From assembly GCF_004912145.1 (NCBI RefSeq), contig NZ_STGT01000003.1:744001-808000 (forward strand): a stretch of DNA of 64,000 bases. Direction: 5' to 3'. The notes under the pieces were generated by a model. That model made no database searches and was not told the origin of the DNA. It saw only the letters and a program-made list of their open reading frames with translations. Shown in pieces: positions 1 through 7,592 of the stretch (positions within the stretch are counted from its first letter, which is position 1; each line of letters opens with the position of its first letter). This DNA comes from Peteryoungia rhizophila. GTDB taxonomy: Bacteria > Pseudomonadota > Alphaproteobacteria > Rhizobiales > Rhizobiaceae. Both the position numbers and the translations under genes were made by a program.

Positions 1-135
1 CGGCGGGCGCTGATAGGGCAGAACCGGCTCGTTTCCGAGCATGGTGATCGGGCGGGGATCCTTCAGCATCCGCAGCTTCGCGGCCAGTGCAAATGCCGCC
101 TGCCCTGCCCCGACTATGACCAATCGTCCCGCCAC
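1..135 (-). CDS. NAD(P)/FAD-dependent oxidoreductase, 5' end only
   Basis: Only the first 45 codons lie in the window; the gene runs off the left edge in frame. The N-terminus carries a dinucleotide-binding beta-alpha-beta start (VIVGAGQAAFALAAKL, residues 6-21) and ends with PVLPYQRPP, a stretch typical of ferredoxin-reductase-like enzymes of the rhodocoxin / putidaredoxin reductase type. This would be a cytoplasmic flavoprotein passing electrons from NAD(P)H to a ferredoxin or similar carrier. I chose the GTG at 135 because GGGAG lies eight bases upstream; another in-frame GTG at 144 is nearly on top of that motif. It diverges from the PilZ gene at 425. Family confidence is good; the substrate cannot be inferred from this fragment. 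Confidence 0.75.
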   Translation of the reverse strand, partial: MAGRLVIVGAGQAAFALAAKLRMLKDPRPITMLGNEPVLPYQRPP

Positions 136-424
136 GTGATGCACTCCCGAATATCTTGCTCATTGCAATCGCCGCCAATGGATCGACAGCAATGCTTTGC
201 AGCAAGGCCTAGCCTTGTGGCAATTTTCGGTCAAGTTTTGATGCCTTGCGCGACCGGCATCGGAATCGACATCGCTTTCCGAAATGGGACATGTCGCGCA
301 TGTGCGAAGCTGCTGTCAAAATAGAGGAAATTCGATATCGGCCGAATGCGAGCCATTGCATCCATCATCTGGTAACGACCATGCGCTAGGCTGTTCTCGT
401 AACTTGACGCGGTAGGAGGGTGAC

Positions 425-778
425 ATGCCCTTGCAGAGGATACCTGACGCAAAATCCGATATTCCTCGGGATCAGATCTTCGAGAAATTCAGGATCGATC
501 GCCCCGGCAAGATCGTGTTTGTCGGACATCACCTCAGCATGGCGAAGTCACAGCGTTGCCTCATCCGCACGATGTCACTCTATGGGGCAGAACTCGACGT
601 GTCGCCTCACGTGATCGTCCCACCCAATTTCTTCCTCGAAATCCTCGGCATTCACGACGATATCGGCTGCACGCTGATCCGGCGCGAAGCCGAGAAGCTG
701 ACCGTCGGCTTCAACATGCTGCTCGATCCGGAGTTCCTCCACCACGTCGTCCGGCTGGCCTTCGAAACCAGCCACTAA
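425..778 (+). CDS. PilZ-domain-like protein (117 aa)
   Basis: Small soluble protein, apparently a stand-alone PilZ-type beta barrel, a fold that in many bacteria binds cyclic di-GMP. What I see: an Arg-rich start of the domain (R23-I-D-R26-P) and a turn RTMSLYGAEL at residues 48-57 at the place of the usual D/N-x-S-x-x-G motif. The first Asp/Asn and the full Arg motif are not canonical, so ligand binding is doubtful. The start is well supported by AGGAGG a few bases upstream of the ATG. A second PilZ gene follows 195 bp downstream on the same strand, suggesting an old duplication. No membrane segment or partner domain. Regulatory role is inference from the family only. Confidence 0.65.
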   Translation: MPLQRIPDAKSDIPRDQIFEKFRIDRPGKIVFVGHHLSMAKSQRCLIRTMSLYGAELDVSPHVIVPPNFFLEILGIHDDIGCTLIRREAEKLTVGFNMLLDPEFLHHVVRLAFETSH

Positions 779-874
779 CCCTCCAGACTTTGCTCACTCA
801 GTCCAAAGGCATGCGTGCCCGGACGGCGCGTACAGCATTTGCGGCGTCCCTTTGCTTGCCGCGAACGCCTTGGC

Positions 875-888
875 ATCGAATATTCGAT
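875..888. promoter_or_regulatory. 14-bp perfect palindrome upstream of second PilZ gene
   Basis: ATCGAATATTCGAT is its own reverse complement and lies in the 195-bp gap between the two PilZ genes, about 85 bases before the second start. It may be a regulator site; the cognate protein is unknown. Confidence 0.35.
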
Positions 889-973
889 TTCGATAAAACT
901 TGATCGAACTTGTTGATGCTAATGCAAATATTCACCTCCAAAGTGCAGGGCAGACGAGTTGGGAGAGCCGGTC

Positions 974-1390
974 ATGGCGATGGAAAATGCGACGCATCTG
1001 GCTGGAGTTCGATCGGAAATGTACGAGCGCAAATGGGAGCGCTTTTATATCCGCCGGCCAGCCAAGGTCATGTCGGTGCGGGCAGGCCTCACCGGGATCA
1101 CGATCCGCAGTTGCGAAGTGGTCGATATTTCCCAAGGGGGTGCTGCGATCGAACTGACGACCGCCATCGGCCTTTCCTCTCATTATTATCTGCAGATCGT
1201 CGGACTCGCCGATCGGATCGGATGCGCCGAGGCCTATCGCAACGGCAACCGCGTCGGAGTCAAGTTCATCGCCCCGATTTCTGAGCACATGCTGCACCGG
1301 ATCGTCCGCACAGACTTCATGCTCGGCGAAACTGTCAACGCGCCGGTCAAGCCCTTCCAGAACGGCAATGGGGCGCGGCTCGGCCGCTGA
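974..1390 (+). CDS. PilZ domain protein (138 aa)
   Basis: Stand-alone PilZ domain with both recognised cyclic-di-GMP motifs: RRPAKV at residues 27-32 (Arg motif) and DISQGGAA at 51-58 (D/N-x-S-x-G-G). By family knowledge such proteins act as second-messenger effectors on motility, exopolysaccharide or cell envelope functions, but the target is not indicated here. Start chosen at the ATG with GGGAG eight bases upstream; a TTG fifteen bases earlier lacks such support. There is no membrane segment. Its neighbour upstream is a more degenerate PilZ protein in the same orientation. The C-terminal 15 residues look flexible. Confidence 0.8.
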   Translation: MAMENATHLAGVRSEMYERKWERFYIRRPAKVMSVRAGLTGITIRSCEVVDISQGGAAIELTTAIGLSSHYYLQIVGLADRIGCAEAYRNGNRVGVKFIAPISEHMLHRIVRTDFMLGETVNAPVKPFQNGNGARLGR

Positions 1391-1499
1391 GTGCGGGTCT
1401 ATCTGCGCAGGTCCGATCCAGGCGGATCCGGCCTTGCGCCTGTGGCGCGGTATCATAATGTGAGCAGATCGAACTCGATCCGCTGGAATCCGCTTGCCC

Positions 1500-2612
1500 A
1501 TGACCGCCTTTTCCCGCTTCACGCCCCTTTCCGCCTCTCTTCCCGCCACCGTTCCCTTCGTCGGTCCCGAAGCCATAGAAAGACAACGTGGCCTTGCGGT
1601 GCGCGCCCGTATCGGGGCCAATGAAAGCGGCTTCGGCCCGGCCCCGTCTGTGCTGACGGCGATCGCGGAGAAATCAGGCGAAATCTGGAAATACAACGAT
1701 CCGGAAAACCATGCGCTGAAGGTGGCGCTTGCCACCCATCTCGGTTTGAAACCCGAGAACTTCGTGATCGGCGAAGGCATCGACGACCTGCTGGGACTTA
1801 TCGTGCGGCTGGTCATCGAGCCCGGAATGCCGGTGGTGACGTCGCTTGGGGCCTATCCGACCTTCAATTTCCATGTGAACGGGTTCGGCGGGCAGCTGGT
1901 CACGGCCCCTTACCGCGACGACCGGGAAGACCTCGATGCGCTACTGTCGCTGGTGAAGCAGGAAGATGCGCCGCTCGTCTATTTCGCCAATCCCGACAAC
2001 CCGATGGGCAGCTGGTGGGATGCGGAGAGCATTGTCGCCTTTGCTCGCGCCCTGCCCTCGACCACGTTGCTCATTCTCGACGAAGCCTATAGCGAAACGG
2101 CGCCGGAAGGCTCCACCCCGGCTGCCAACGCATTGATCGATCTGCCGAATGTCATCCGCACCCGGACTTTCTCCAAGGCCTATGGACTGGCCGGTGCCCG
2201 TGTCGGCTATGGCATCGGTACGCCCGGCACAGTCTCGGCGTTCGACAAGATCCGCAACCATTTCGGCATGCCCCGCCTGTCGACGGAAGCAGCGCTCGCA
2301 GCCCTCGCCGACCAGACCTATCTCTCGGATGTCGTCGGGCGGATCAAGGCGGCACGTGACCGGATCTCGGCGATCGCTACCTCCAATGGCCTGACGCCCC
2401 TGCCCTCGGCGACCAATTTCGTCGCAATCGACACCGGCCGCGACGGGGTCTTCGCCCGGGCCATCGTCGATGGACTGATGGAACACGGCGTCTTCATCCG
2501 CATGCCGGGTGTCGCGCCGCTCAACCGCTGCATCCGGGTTTCGGCAGGCCTGCCTGAAGATCTCGACCTGTTCGAAGAGGCCCTGCCAAAGGTTCTCGCG
2601 AGCCTGCTCTGA
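1500..2612 (+). CDS. Pyridoxal-phosphate aminotransferase, HisC-like (class I/II)
   Basis: A 370-residue fold-type I PLP enzyme resembling histidinol-phosphate / aromatic aminotransferases. Visible marks: the N-terminal ANESGFGP turn (residues 40-47), YNDPENHALKVAL near 65-77, PDNPMGSWW, LDEAYSE and the Schiff-base lysine in TFSKAYGLAGARVGYG, Lys226. It would transfer an amino group between an amino acid (or histidinol phosphate) and 2-oxoglutarate in the cytoplasm. It is not beside other his genes, so a stand-alone role in aromatic or other amino-acid metabolism is as likely as histidine synthesis. The ATG at 1500 has no strong ribosome binding site; a TTG at 1494 is the only near alternative. 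Confidence 0.85.
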   Translation: MTAFSRFTPLSASLPATVPFVGPEAIERQRGLAVRARIGANESGFGPAPSVLTAIAEKSGEIWKYNDPENHALKVALATHLGLKPENFVIGEGIDDLLGLIVRLVIEPGMPVVTSLGAYPTFNFHVNGFGGQLVTAPYRDDREDLDALLSLVKQEDAPLVYFANPDNPMGSWWDAESIVAFARALPSTTLLILDEAYSETAPEGSTPAANALIDLPNVIRTRTFSKAYGLAGARVGYGIGTPGTVSAFDKIRNHFGMPRLSTEAALAALADQTYLSDVVGRIKAARDRISAIATSNGLTPLPSATNFVAIDTGRDGVFARAIVDGLMEHGVFIRMPGVAPLNRCIRVSAGLPEDLDLFEEALPKVLASLL

Positions 2613-2623
2613 CGCCCGCGCAA

Positions 2624-2666
2624 TGAAAAAGACCGCGCCGGCCTTGTTCCTGCCGGTCGCGGTCTT
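2624..2666 (-). terminator. Intrinsic terminator hairpin after SEL1 gene
   Basis: Near-perfect stem AAGACCGCGCCGGC (2629-2642) with GCCGGTCGCGGTCTT (2652-2666). Read on the minus strand the stem is followed by TTTTT, so it best serves the SEL1 gene; it may also stop the convergent aminotransferase. Confidence 0.7.
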
Positions 2667-2764
2667 GAAAAGTGTTGGCCCTGGCCCCGTCCAAAGGTCC
2701 CCGCCACGTTCCCCACTCGGGTTATTCTTTTAGATTGTCCTGCCGCGGTCGCGGCGGGAATTCT

Positions 2765-3031
2765 TCAGTGCATGGTCATCCATTCGCGGGCGGCACGAAG
2801 CGCCTCGGCGAGCTGAACCTTGCTCATCGTCTGGGCGAGATCGGCGCGAAGCTCGGCGGCGCGGTCGCAGCCCTTGATCGCGGCGATGTTCAGCCACTTG
2901 TGTGCCGACACCAGGTCAACAGGGCAACCGCGGCCGGTCGCATACATCAGGCCCATGTCGCGGAAGACGTCGGCCCGGGTTTCGCCACCCATCGTGGCAT
3001 TTTCGGAATTGTGCATTTCAAAGCGTGCCAT
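2765..3031 (-). CDS. Single-SEL1-repeat protein (88 aa)
   Basis: Short soluble protein with one clear SEL1/TPR-like unit at about residues 20-54 (pattern ADVFRDMGLMYATGRG followed by DLVSAHKWLNIAA). SEL1 repeats are helical pairs that mediate protein contacts; one repeat alone is too small for a full solenoid, so it probably oligomerises or binds a partner. The remaining C-terminal helix (MSKVQLAEALRAAREW) is amphipathic. There is no signal peptide. The ATG is preceded by CAGGGA. It diverges from the DUF2147 gene across a 507-bp gap and ends before a clear terminator. Function unknown. Confidence 0.75.
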   Translation of the reverse strand: MARFEMHNSENATMGGETRADVFRDMGLMYATGRGCPVDLVSAHKWLNIAAIKGCDRAAELRADLAQTMSKVQLAEALRAAREWMTMH

Positions 3032-3538
3032 TGGTTTTGTCCCTGTTTGCCTAGTTTCTCAGTGGTCCCTGTTTTCCCTTGCGGGCCCTTCCGGAACGGC
3101 GCCGGCTCTTTGTCCGGTCATTCTCGCTTCGGTCGGGTTTGGCGGGGTTTTTCCCTGCTCGTTTGATGGGCTCACTATGCCAAACGGTCTTCAAAACTCG
3201 CTTAAAATGCATCCTTAATTTGCTGAAAACAAAGTACAAAAGCTTCGTAAACTTCGGATTCCGTTAAGTATCACACCCCCTGCAACCCAAGGAATTCCGG
3301 ATAAAATTTACGAAAGTTTCACGCTGACAAATCAACCGATTCTTCACCACGTTTTCCGAAGCCAATCGAGCAAAGCACAGCATTTGCGGTCTTCAACGGC
3401 TTTCCACCGCTCGGTTTTCACCCCGGATTGCATTTTACCTTTACGTGTGCGTAAGATAATTCTTAACCGTTGACCGGCTCGGAGAGGACCGTATCGGCTG
3501 CGGGAGAGGATCATCATCTCGGGAGGAGAGATCAGACC
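3032..3538. other. 507-bp intergenic region between divergent genes
   Basis: No convincing gene here; the short open frames lack start signals and normal codon use. The middle (about 3180-3320) is distinctly AT-richer than the surroundings and probably carries both divergent promoters. One inverted repeat at 3441-3454 is listed separately. Confidence 0.5.
3441..3454. promoter_or_regulatory. Inverted repeat TTACG-TGTG-CGTAA
   Basis: Perfect 5-bp arms around a 4-base centre, 85 bases before the DUF2147 start. It closely resembles the palindrome upstream of the ETF-QO gene at 30324-30339 and fits TTAC-N6-GTAA. Probably an operator of a TetR- or MerR-like regulator; identity unknown. Confidence 0.5.
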
Positions 3539-3874
3539 ATGCGTTCCATCATCATTGCGGCTGCATTTGCGCTTTCGGCCTTCTCGGCCCAGGCCGCCGA
3601 GCCCATCGAAGGCAACTGGAAGACCGCGTCCGGTGCCACGGCACAGATCGCGCCCTGCGGCGGCGCCTTCTGTGTGACGCTGAAGAGCGGTCAGCACAAT
3701 GGCAAGCAGATCGGCAAGATGGCCGGCAGCGGCGACAGCTACAAGGGCGAGATCACCGATCCGGAAACCGACAAGACCTATTCGGGTGCCGGCTCCGTCT
3801 CCGGCAATTCGCTGAAGATGAAGGGCTGCGTCATGGCCGTGCTCTGCAAGACCCAGACCTGGACGCGTCTCTGA
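3539..3874 (+). CDS. Secreted DUF2147 family protein (111 aa)
   Basis: Small exported protein. Residues 1-20 form a Sec signal peptide (hydrophobic core then AQAA), leaving a mature chain of about 91 residues beginning EPIEGNWKT. The mature part shows the DUF2147 pattern: an early GNW, repeated small beta-strand motifs, and four cysteines in two close pairs (PCGGAFC and GCVMAVLC), likely disulphides in the periplasm. The start is supported by GGAGGAG upstream; a longer open frame from 3470 has no such site. DUF2147 proteins are predicted lipocalin-like beta structures of unknown function. The gene stands alone, with a strong terminator just downstream. Confidence 0.85.
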   Translation: MRSIIIAAAFALSAFSAQAAEPIEGNWKTASGATAQIAPCGGAFCVTLKSGQHNGKQIGKMAGSGDSYKGEITDPETDKTYSGAGSVSGNSLKMKGCVMAVLCKTQTWTRL

Positions 3875-3896
3875 ACCATCTATGCTTTCTGAAATG

Positions 3897-3935
3897 GAAG
3901 GGGCGCCGGCTGCAACCGGCGCCCCTTCTTTGTTT
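3897..3935 (+). terminator. Strong intrinsic terminator
   Basis: Perfect 13-bp stem GAAGGGGCGCCGG / CCGGCGCCCCTTC with a 6-base loop, followed by TTTGTTT. It ends the DUF2147 transcript and may also act on the convergent VOC gene. Confidence 0.85.
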
Positions 3936-3940
3936 AAATG

Positions 3941-4318
3941 TCAGATTGGCTGGCCGACGTCGATCCGATTGCCATCGGGATCCTCGAAGACGAAGGCGCG
4001 CAGGCCGTAGTCTTTGTCCTGAAGGCGTTTGACCACCTTCAAACCGCGTTGCTGCACGAGGTCATGAAGCCGGTCGATGTTCTCGACCATCATGTGTGCG
4101 ACGTTGAAGTCTGTCGCCTTGTGGTTCTTCTGAAGGGTGAGATGCAGTTCGGCGTCGTCGCGTTCGAGGATTATGAAGCCGACGGGGCTACCGTTTTCGA
4201 AGACCTTTCGAAATCCGAGCAGGCCGACATAGAAGTCTGCGGCGCGCTCGATATCCTTGACAGGCAACGTCGCGGCAATGCGCCCGAACCGGAGGGCGCC
4301 TTCGTTCTTTTCAGTCAT
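3941..4318 (-). CDS. VOC (glyoxalase/bleomycin-resistance-like) protein
   Basis: A 125-residue vicinal-oxygen-chelate fold protein: beta-alpha-beta start ATLPVKDIERAADFYVGLLGF, a central ELHLTL strand, and the closing FVFEDPDGNRIDVGQP typical of the second half of the module. Such proteins bind a metal and may act as glyoxalases, dioxygenases or antibiotic-binding proteins; nothing here fixes the substrate. Start chosen at 4318, where the domain begins; an open frame extends 35 codons upstream but those residues (Pro/Ser-rich) do not look like a real protein. Monocistronic, convergent with the DUF2147 gene. Confidence 0.75.
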   Translation of the reverse strand: MTEKNEGALRFGRIAATLPVKDIERAADFYVGLLGFRKVFENGSPVGFIILERDDAELHLTLQKNHKATDFNVAHMMVENIDRLHDLVQQRGLKVVKRLQDKDYGLRAFVFEDPDGNRIDVGQPI

Positions 4319-4575
4319 GGGTAAAACCCTGTTGCCGGACGGCGGGTCGGATGGTGACGGTGCACCAAGGGCGAGGCCATTCGGTAAGGAGAGCCAGACG
4401 GGACGGTGCCCATCGGTATCCATTATGATCAGAAGCCGCAGTGAGGAAAGGGGTCTTTGGCGGATGACGCTGGATTTCGGTTAACCCTTCTGAATGCCAG
4501 ATGAACCCGAACCTCAGGCCTCATTCAGCACGGCGTTGCTAAAACGCTCCCATCGGATCGGAAAGGACCACGGAC

Positions 4576-4746
4576 ATGGGAACGCTGGCAAGACGCTTCA
4601 CAATCATCTCGCTGACCATGGCGATTTTCGCCGTCATGTTCGCCCAGCTCGTGGTCAACAACCAGCCTGGTGTTCGGCACCTGTCCTCGGGCATGGTCGC
4701 AAGCTGCGCTCCGACCGGGCTCAACAGCTGCCGGCCGACATTCTGA
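4576..4746 (+). CDS. Small putative membrane or secreted peptide (56 aa)
   Basis: A 56-codon frame with a sensible ATG and GGA nine bases upstream. The N-terminus has a positive patch (LARRF) followed by about 18 hydrophobic residues (TIISLTMAIFAVMFAQLV), so it is a membrane anchor or uncleaved signal; the short C-terminal part contains two cysteines. Codon choice is GC3-rich like the neighbours. It lies between the VOC gene and amn. I do not recognise the family. A frame on the opposite strand overlaps but starts without a ribosome site. Confidence 0.45.
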   Translation: MGTLARRFTIISLTMAIFAVMFAQLVVNNQPGVRHLSSGMVASCAPTGLNSCRPTF

Positions 4747-4818
4747 TCGATACCGGTACGCAGCCCGCCTCCCGTTTGCGGGCCACAAGAAATCTTGACG
4801 CATGAGCCATGACGTCGT

Positions 4819-4846
4819 TTGCTTGTCAGACTTCGTCTCCTATAAT
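4819..4846 (+). promoter_or_regulatory. Putative amn promoter (leaderless configuration)
   Basis: TTGCTT, 16 bases, then a perfect TATAAT at 4841-4846. The hexamer ends only five bases before the amn ATG at 4852, so transcription would begin at or next to the start codon. No Shine-Dalgarno sequence precedes the ATG. Confidence 0.45.
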
Positions 4847-4851
4847 GCGCC

Positions 4852-6354
4852 ATGAACACACGAATCTTGTCCCCAGCACCCCAGAATTCCATCAGCCCGG
4901 AGCCGTTCGCGCCGCAGGTCTTTACCGATGCAAAGGCCGCCGTCGATGCGCTGACGGCGCTTTACGAGCGCAACACCAATTTTCTGATCGAGGCCTTTTC
5001 GGCGCTCGCCAAGGGTGGCCCGATCGAAGGCCGCTACCGGGCCTATTATCCGCAGGTCAGCATCGAGACCACGAGCTTCGGCCATATCGACAGCCGTCTC
5101 TCCTATGGCCATGTGACATCGCCCGGCATCTACACCACGACGATCACCCGGCCGCAGCTCTTCCGCCACTATCTGAAAGAACAGCTGGCGCTTCTGATGC
5201 GCAATCATCAGGTGCCGATCACCGTGTCGGAATCGGCGACGCCGATCCCGCTGCATTTCGCCTTTGCTGAAGGCGCCCATGTCGAAGCCTCTGCCGGCGG
5301 CCTCGTCGACATGCAGCTGCGCGACATCTTCGATACGCCCGACCTCACTGTGACCGACGACGAGATCGCCAATGGCGAATACGAGCCGCTGCCCGGCGAG
5401 CCGCATCCGCTGGCGCCGTTCACCGCCCAGCGCATCGACTACTCACTGGCGCGGCTGTCGCATTACACGGCGACCAGCGCCACCCACTTCCAGAACTTCG
5501 TGCTGTTCACCAACTATCAGTTCTATGTGGATGAATTCTGTGCCTATGCGCGCAAGCTGATGGCCGATGGCGGCGGCGACTACACGGCCTTCGTCGAGCC
5601 CGGTAATATCATCACACCGGCAGGCCATACGGAGCCGACGGAAGGCGTGGCGCTCGGACGCCTGCCGCAGATGCCCGCCTACCACCTGAAAAAGAAGGGC
5701 CATGGCGGGATTACCGTCGTCAATATTGGCGTCGGCCCCTCCAACGCCAAGACGATCACCGACCATATTGCCGTGCTGCGCCCGCATGCATGGCTGATGC
5801 TCGGCCACTGCGCCGGCCTGCGCAACAGCCAGCGTCTCGGCGACTATGTGCTCGCACACGCCTATATGCGCGAGGACCACGTGCTCGACGACGACCTGCC
5901 CGTCTGGGTGCCGATCCCGGCGCTGTCGGAAGTGCAGCTCGCGCTCGAAGACGCGGTCGAGGAAATCACCGGCTACGAGGGCTTCGAGCTCAAGCGCATC
6001 ATGCGCACGGGCACGGTCGCCACCATCGACAACCGCAACTGGGAACTGCGCGACCAGCGCGGGCCAGTGAAACGCCTCTCCCAGGCGCGCGCCATCGCAC
6101 TCGACATGGAATCGGCGACGATCGCCGCCAACGGCTTCCGCTTCCGGGTGCCTTACGGGACGCTGCTCTGCGTCTCCGACAAACCGCTGCATGGCGAGCT
6201 GAAGCTGCCGGGCATGGCGACGGCCTTCTACAAGACGCAGGTCAGCCAGCATTTGCAGATCGGTATCCGGGCGCTCGAAAAGCTCGGCGCCATGCCGACT
6301 GAGGCACTGCATTCGCGCAAGCTCAGAAGCTTCTTCGAGACAGCATTCCAATAA
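4852..6354 (+). CDS. amn: AMP nucleosidase
   Basis: Hydrolyses AMP to adenine and ribose 5-phosphate (EC 3.2.2.4), helping control the adenylate pool. The 500-residue length fits the family. The first half is the AMP-nucleosidase-specific domain; the second half is a nucleoside-phosphorylase-like domain with VVNIGVGPSNAKTITDH, the loop LMLGHCAGLRNSQRLGDYVLAHAY split over its active site, and LDMESATIAANGFRF with the catalytic-region Met-Glu near the end. Start ATG at 4852 has no upstream ribosome site but a perfect -10 box immediately before it. Single gene, closed by its own terminator. Identification is confident. Confidence 0.95.
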   Translation: MNTRILSPAPQNSISPEPFAPQVFTDAKAAVDALTALYERNTNFLIEAFSALAKGGPIEGRYRAYYPQVSIETTSFGHIDSRLSYGHVTSPGIYTTTITRPQLFRHYLKEQLALLMRNHQVPITVSESATPIPLHFAFAEGAHVEASAGGLVDMQLRDIFDTPDLTVTDDEIANGEYEPLPGEPHPLAPFTAQRIDYSLARLSHYTATSATHFQNFVLFTNYQFYVDEFCAYARKLMADGGGDYTAFVEPGNIITPAGHTEPTEGVALGRLPQMPAYHLKKKGHGGITVVNIGVGPSNAKTITDHIAVLRPHAWLMLGHCAGLRNSQRLGDYVLAHAYMREDHVLDDDLPVWVPIPALSEVQLALEDAVEEITGYEGFELKRIMRTGTVATIDNRNWELRDQRGPVKRLSQARAIALDMESATIAANGFRFRVPYGTLLCVSDKPLHGELKLPGMATAFYKTQVSQHLQIGIRALEKLGAMPTEALHSRKLRSFFETAFQ

Positions 6355-6365
6355 TCGAAGAAATC

Positions 6366-6390
6366 CGGGCGGCCACAGGCCGCCCGTTTT
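6366..6390 (+). terminator. Intrinsic terminator after amn
   Basis: Nine-base perfect stem CGGGCGGCC / GGCCGCCCG with a three-base ACA loop, followed by TTTT. It sits just before the end of the convergent aldo/keto reductase gene. Confidence 0.85.
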
Positions 6391-6393
6391 CAT

Positions 6394-7494
6394 TCAGGCC
6401 TGCCAGGCCGTCACTTTCGAACCGCCGAACAAGGCCTCCGATGGCATCTTGAAGATGAAGTAGGGATTGAGCAGCGGTAGCGCACTGACTTCGTCCAGGC
6501 GGCGCAGTTGATCCGCGTCGAGGGTGATGTCGAGCGAGGCGATGTTCTGCGTCAACTGCTCAACGCGGCTTGCACCGACGAGCACGGAAGAGACCCCCTT
6601 GCGTCCGGTGACCCAGGCGAGCGCCACCTCCGCCGGGGACCGGCCGACTTCTCCTGCCACGTCCTTCACCACATCGACTATATCGAAGTTGCGCTCGGTG
6701 AACAGCATGCCGCCATAGGGATTGTCGCCATTCAGGCGGCCGTCGCTTTCGCTCTCAGAGCTCTTCGCACCACTGTCGGGCAGCTCTGTCGGTCGGTTCG
6801 CGTGCTCCAGCATGCCACGATCATATTTGCCGGTGAGCAGACCAAAGGCCAGTGGGCTCCACGGGACAAGCCCCATTCCGAACTCTCCTGCAGCCGGCAA
6901 GATCTCCAGCTCGACGCCGCGCTCGATCAGCGAGTGCCCGTATTGCAAACCGATCGGGGTGGGCAGGCCATGAGCCGCGGCGAGCGTCGCCACCTTCGCC
7001 ACATACCAGGCAGGCGTGTTCGAGAAGCCGTAATGGAGGATCTTGCCGGAGCGCACGGCCTGGGTCAGCGTCTCCAGCACCTCCTCCGCTGGCGTGACCT
7101 TGTCCCAGACATGCATCCAATACATGTCGATGTAATCGGTCTTCAGCCGCGTCAACGAGCCTTCAATGCCGAGGCGAATATTCTTGGCGCCGTTGCCGGC
7201 CCAGAGCGGCGTGCCCTGCCCCCGGGCAAAACCGGATTTGGTCGCGATCACCAAACGGTCGCGCAGACCGCTGTCGGCAACGAAGCGACCCAGCATGTCC
7301 TCGCTCTGCCCTGCGGAATAGATGTCCGCGGTGTCGAGAAAATTGCCGCCTGCTGCAACATAGGTGTCGAACAGGTCTCGCGAGACCTTTTCCCCGGCAC
7401 CCCAGCGCTCGGCGCCGAAGGTCATGGTTCCCAGCGCCAGTGGGCTGACGATCAGGCCCGAATGGCCCAGCGTGCGATAATCTGTAAGGTTCAT
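6394..7494 (-). CDS. Aldo/keto reductase
   Basis: A 366-residue NADPH-dependent aldo/keto reductase with a TIM barrel. The catalytic tetrad is visible: Asp54, Tyr59 (in NFLDTADIYSAG), Lys86 (VIATKSGF) and His128 (YIDMYWMHVW). The C-terminal VLVGASRVEQLTQN is the usual NADP-phosphate-binding loop. It would reduce aldehydes or ketones in the cytoplasm; the substrate is not evident. Start at 7494 is supported by AAGGAG seven bases upstream; the open frame extends further but with no such signal. It diverges from a LysR regulator 98 bp away, the classic arrangement in which the regulator controls the reductase. Confidence 0.9.
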   Translation of the reverse strand: MNLTDYRTLGHSGLIVSPLALGTMTFGAERWGAGEKVSRDLFDTYVAAGGNFLDTADIYSAGQSEDMLGRFVADSGLRDRLVIATKSGFARGQGTPLWAGNGAKNIRLGIEGSLTRLKTDYIDMYWMHVWDKVTPAEEVLETLTQAVRSGKILHYGFSNTPAWYVAKVATLAAAHGLPTPIGLQYGHSLIERGVELEILPAAGEFGMGLVPWSPLAFGLLTGKYDRGMLEHANRPTELPDSGAKSSESESDGRLNGDNPYGGMLFTERNFDIVDVVKDVAGEVGRSPAEVALAWVTGRKGVSSVLVGASRVEQLTQNIASLDITLDADQLRRLDEVSALPLLNPYFIFKMPSEALFGGSKVTAWQA

Positions 7495-7592
7495 GGGGAA
7501 GCTCCTTGGTTGGCGTTCACAAGGAGATAGAGCATCCGAGCCTCGAGGATTAGCGCTTGTGTCCCGCATGCCTTTGTGAGCACTTTGCATGA

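Noticed and set aside
231..452. 73-codon minus-strand frame before the first PilZ gene
   Set aside because: Overlaps the PilZ ribosome site and start, no ribosome site of its own, uneven codon use.
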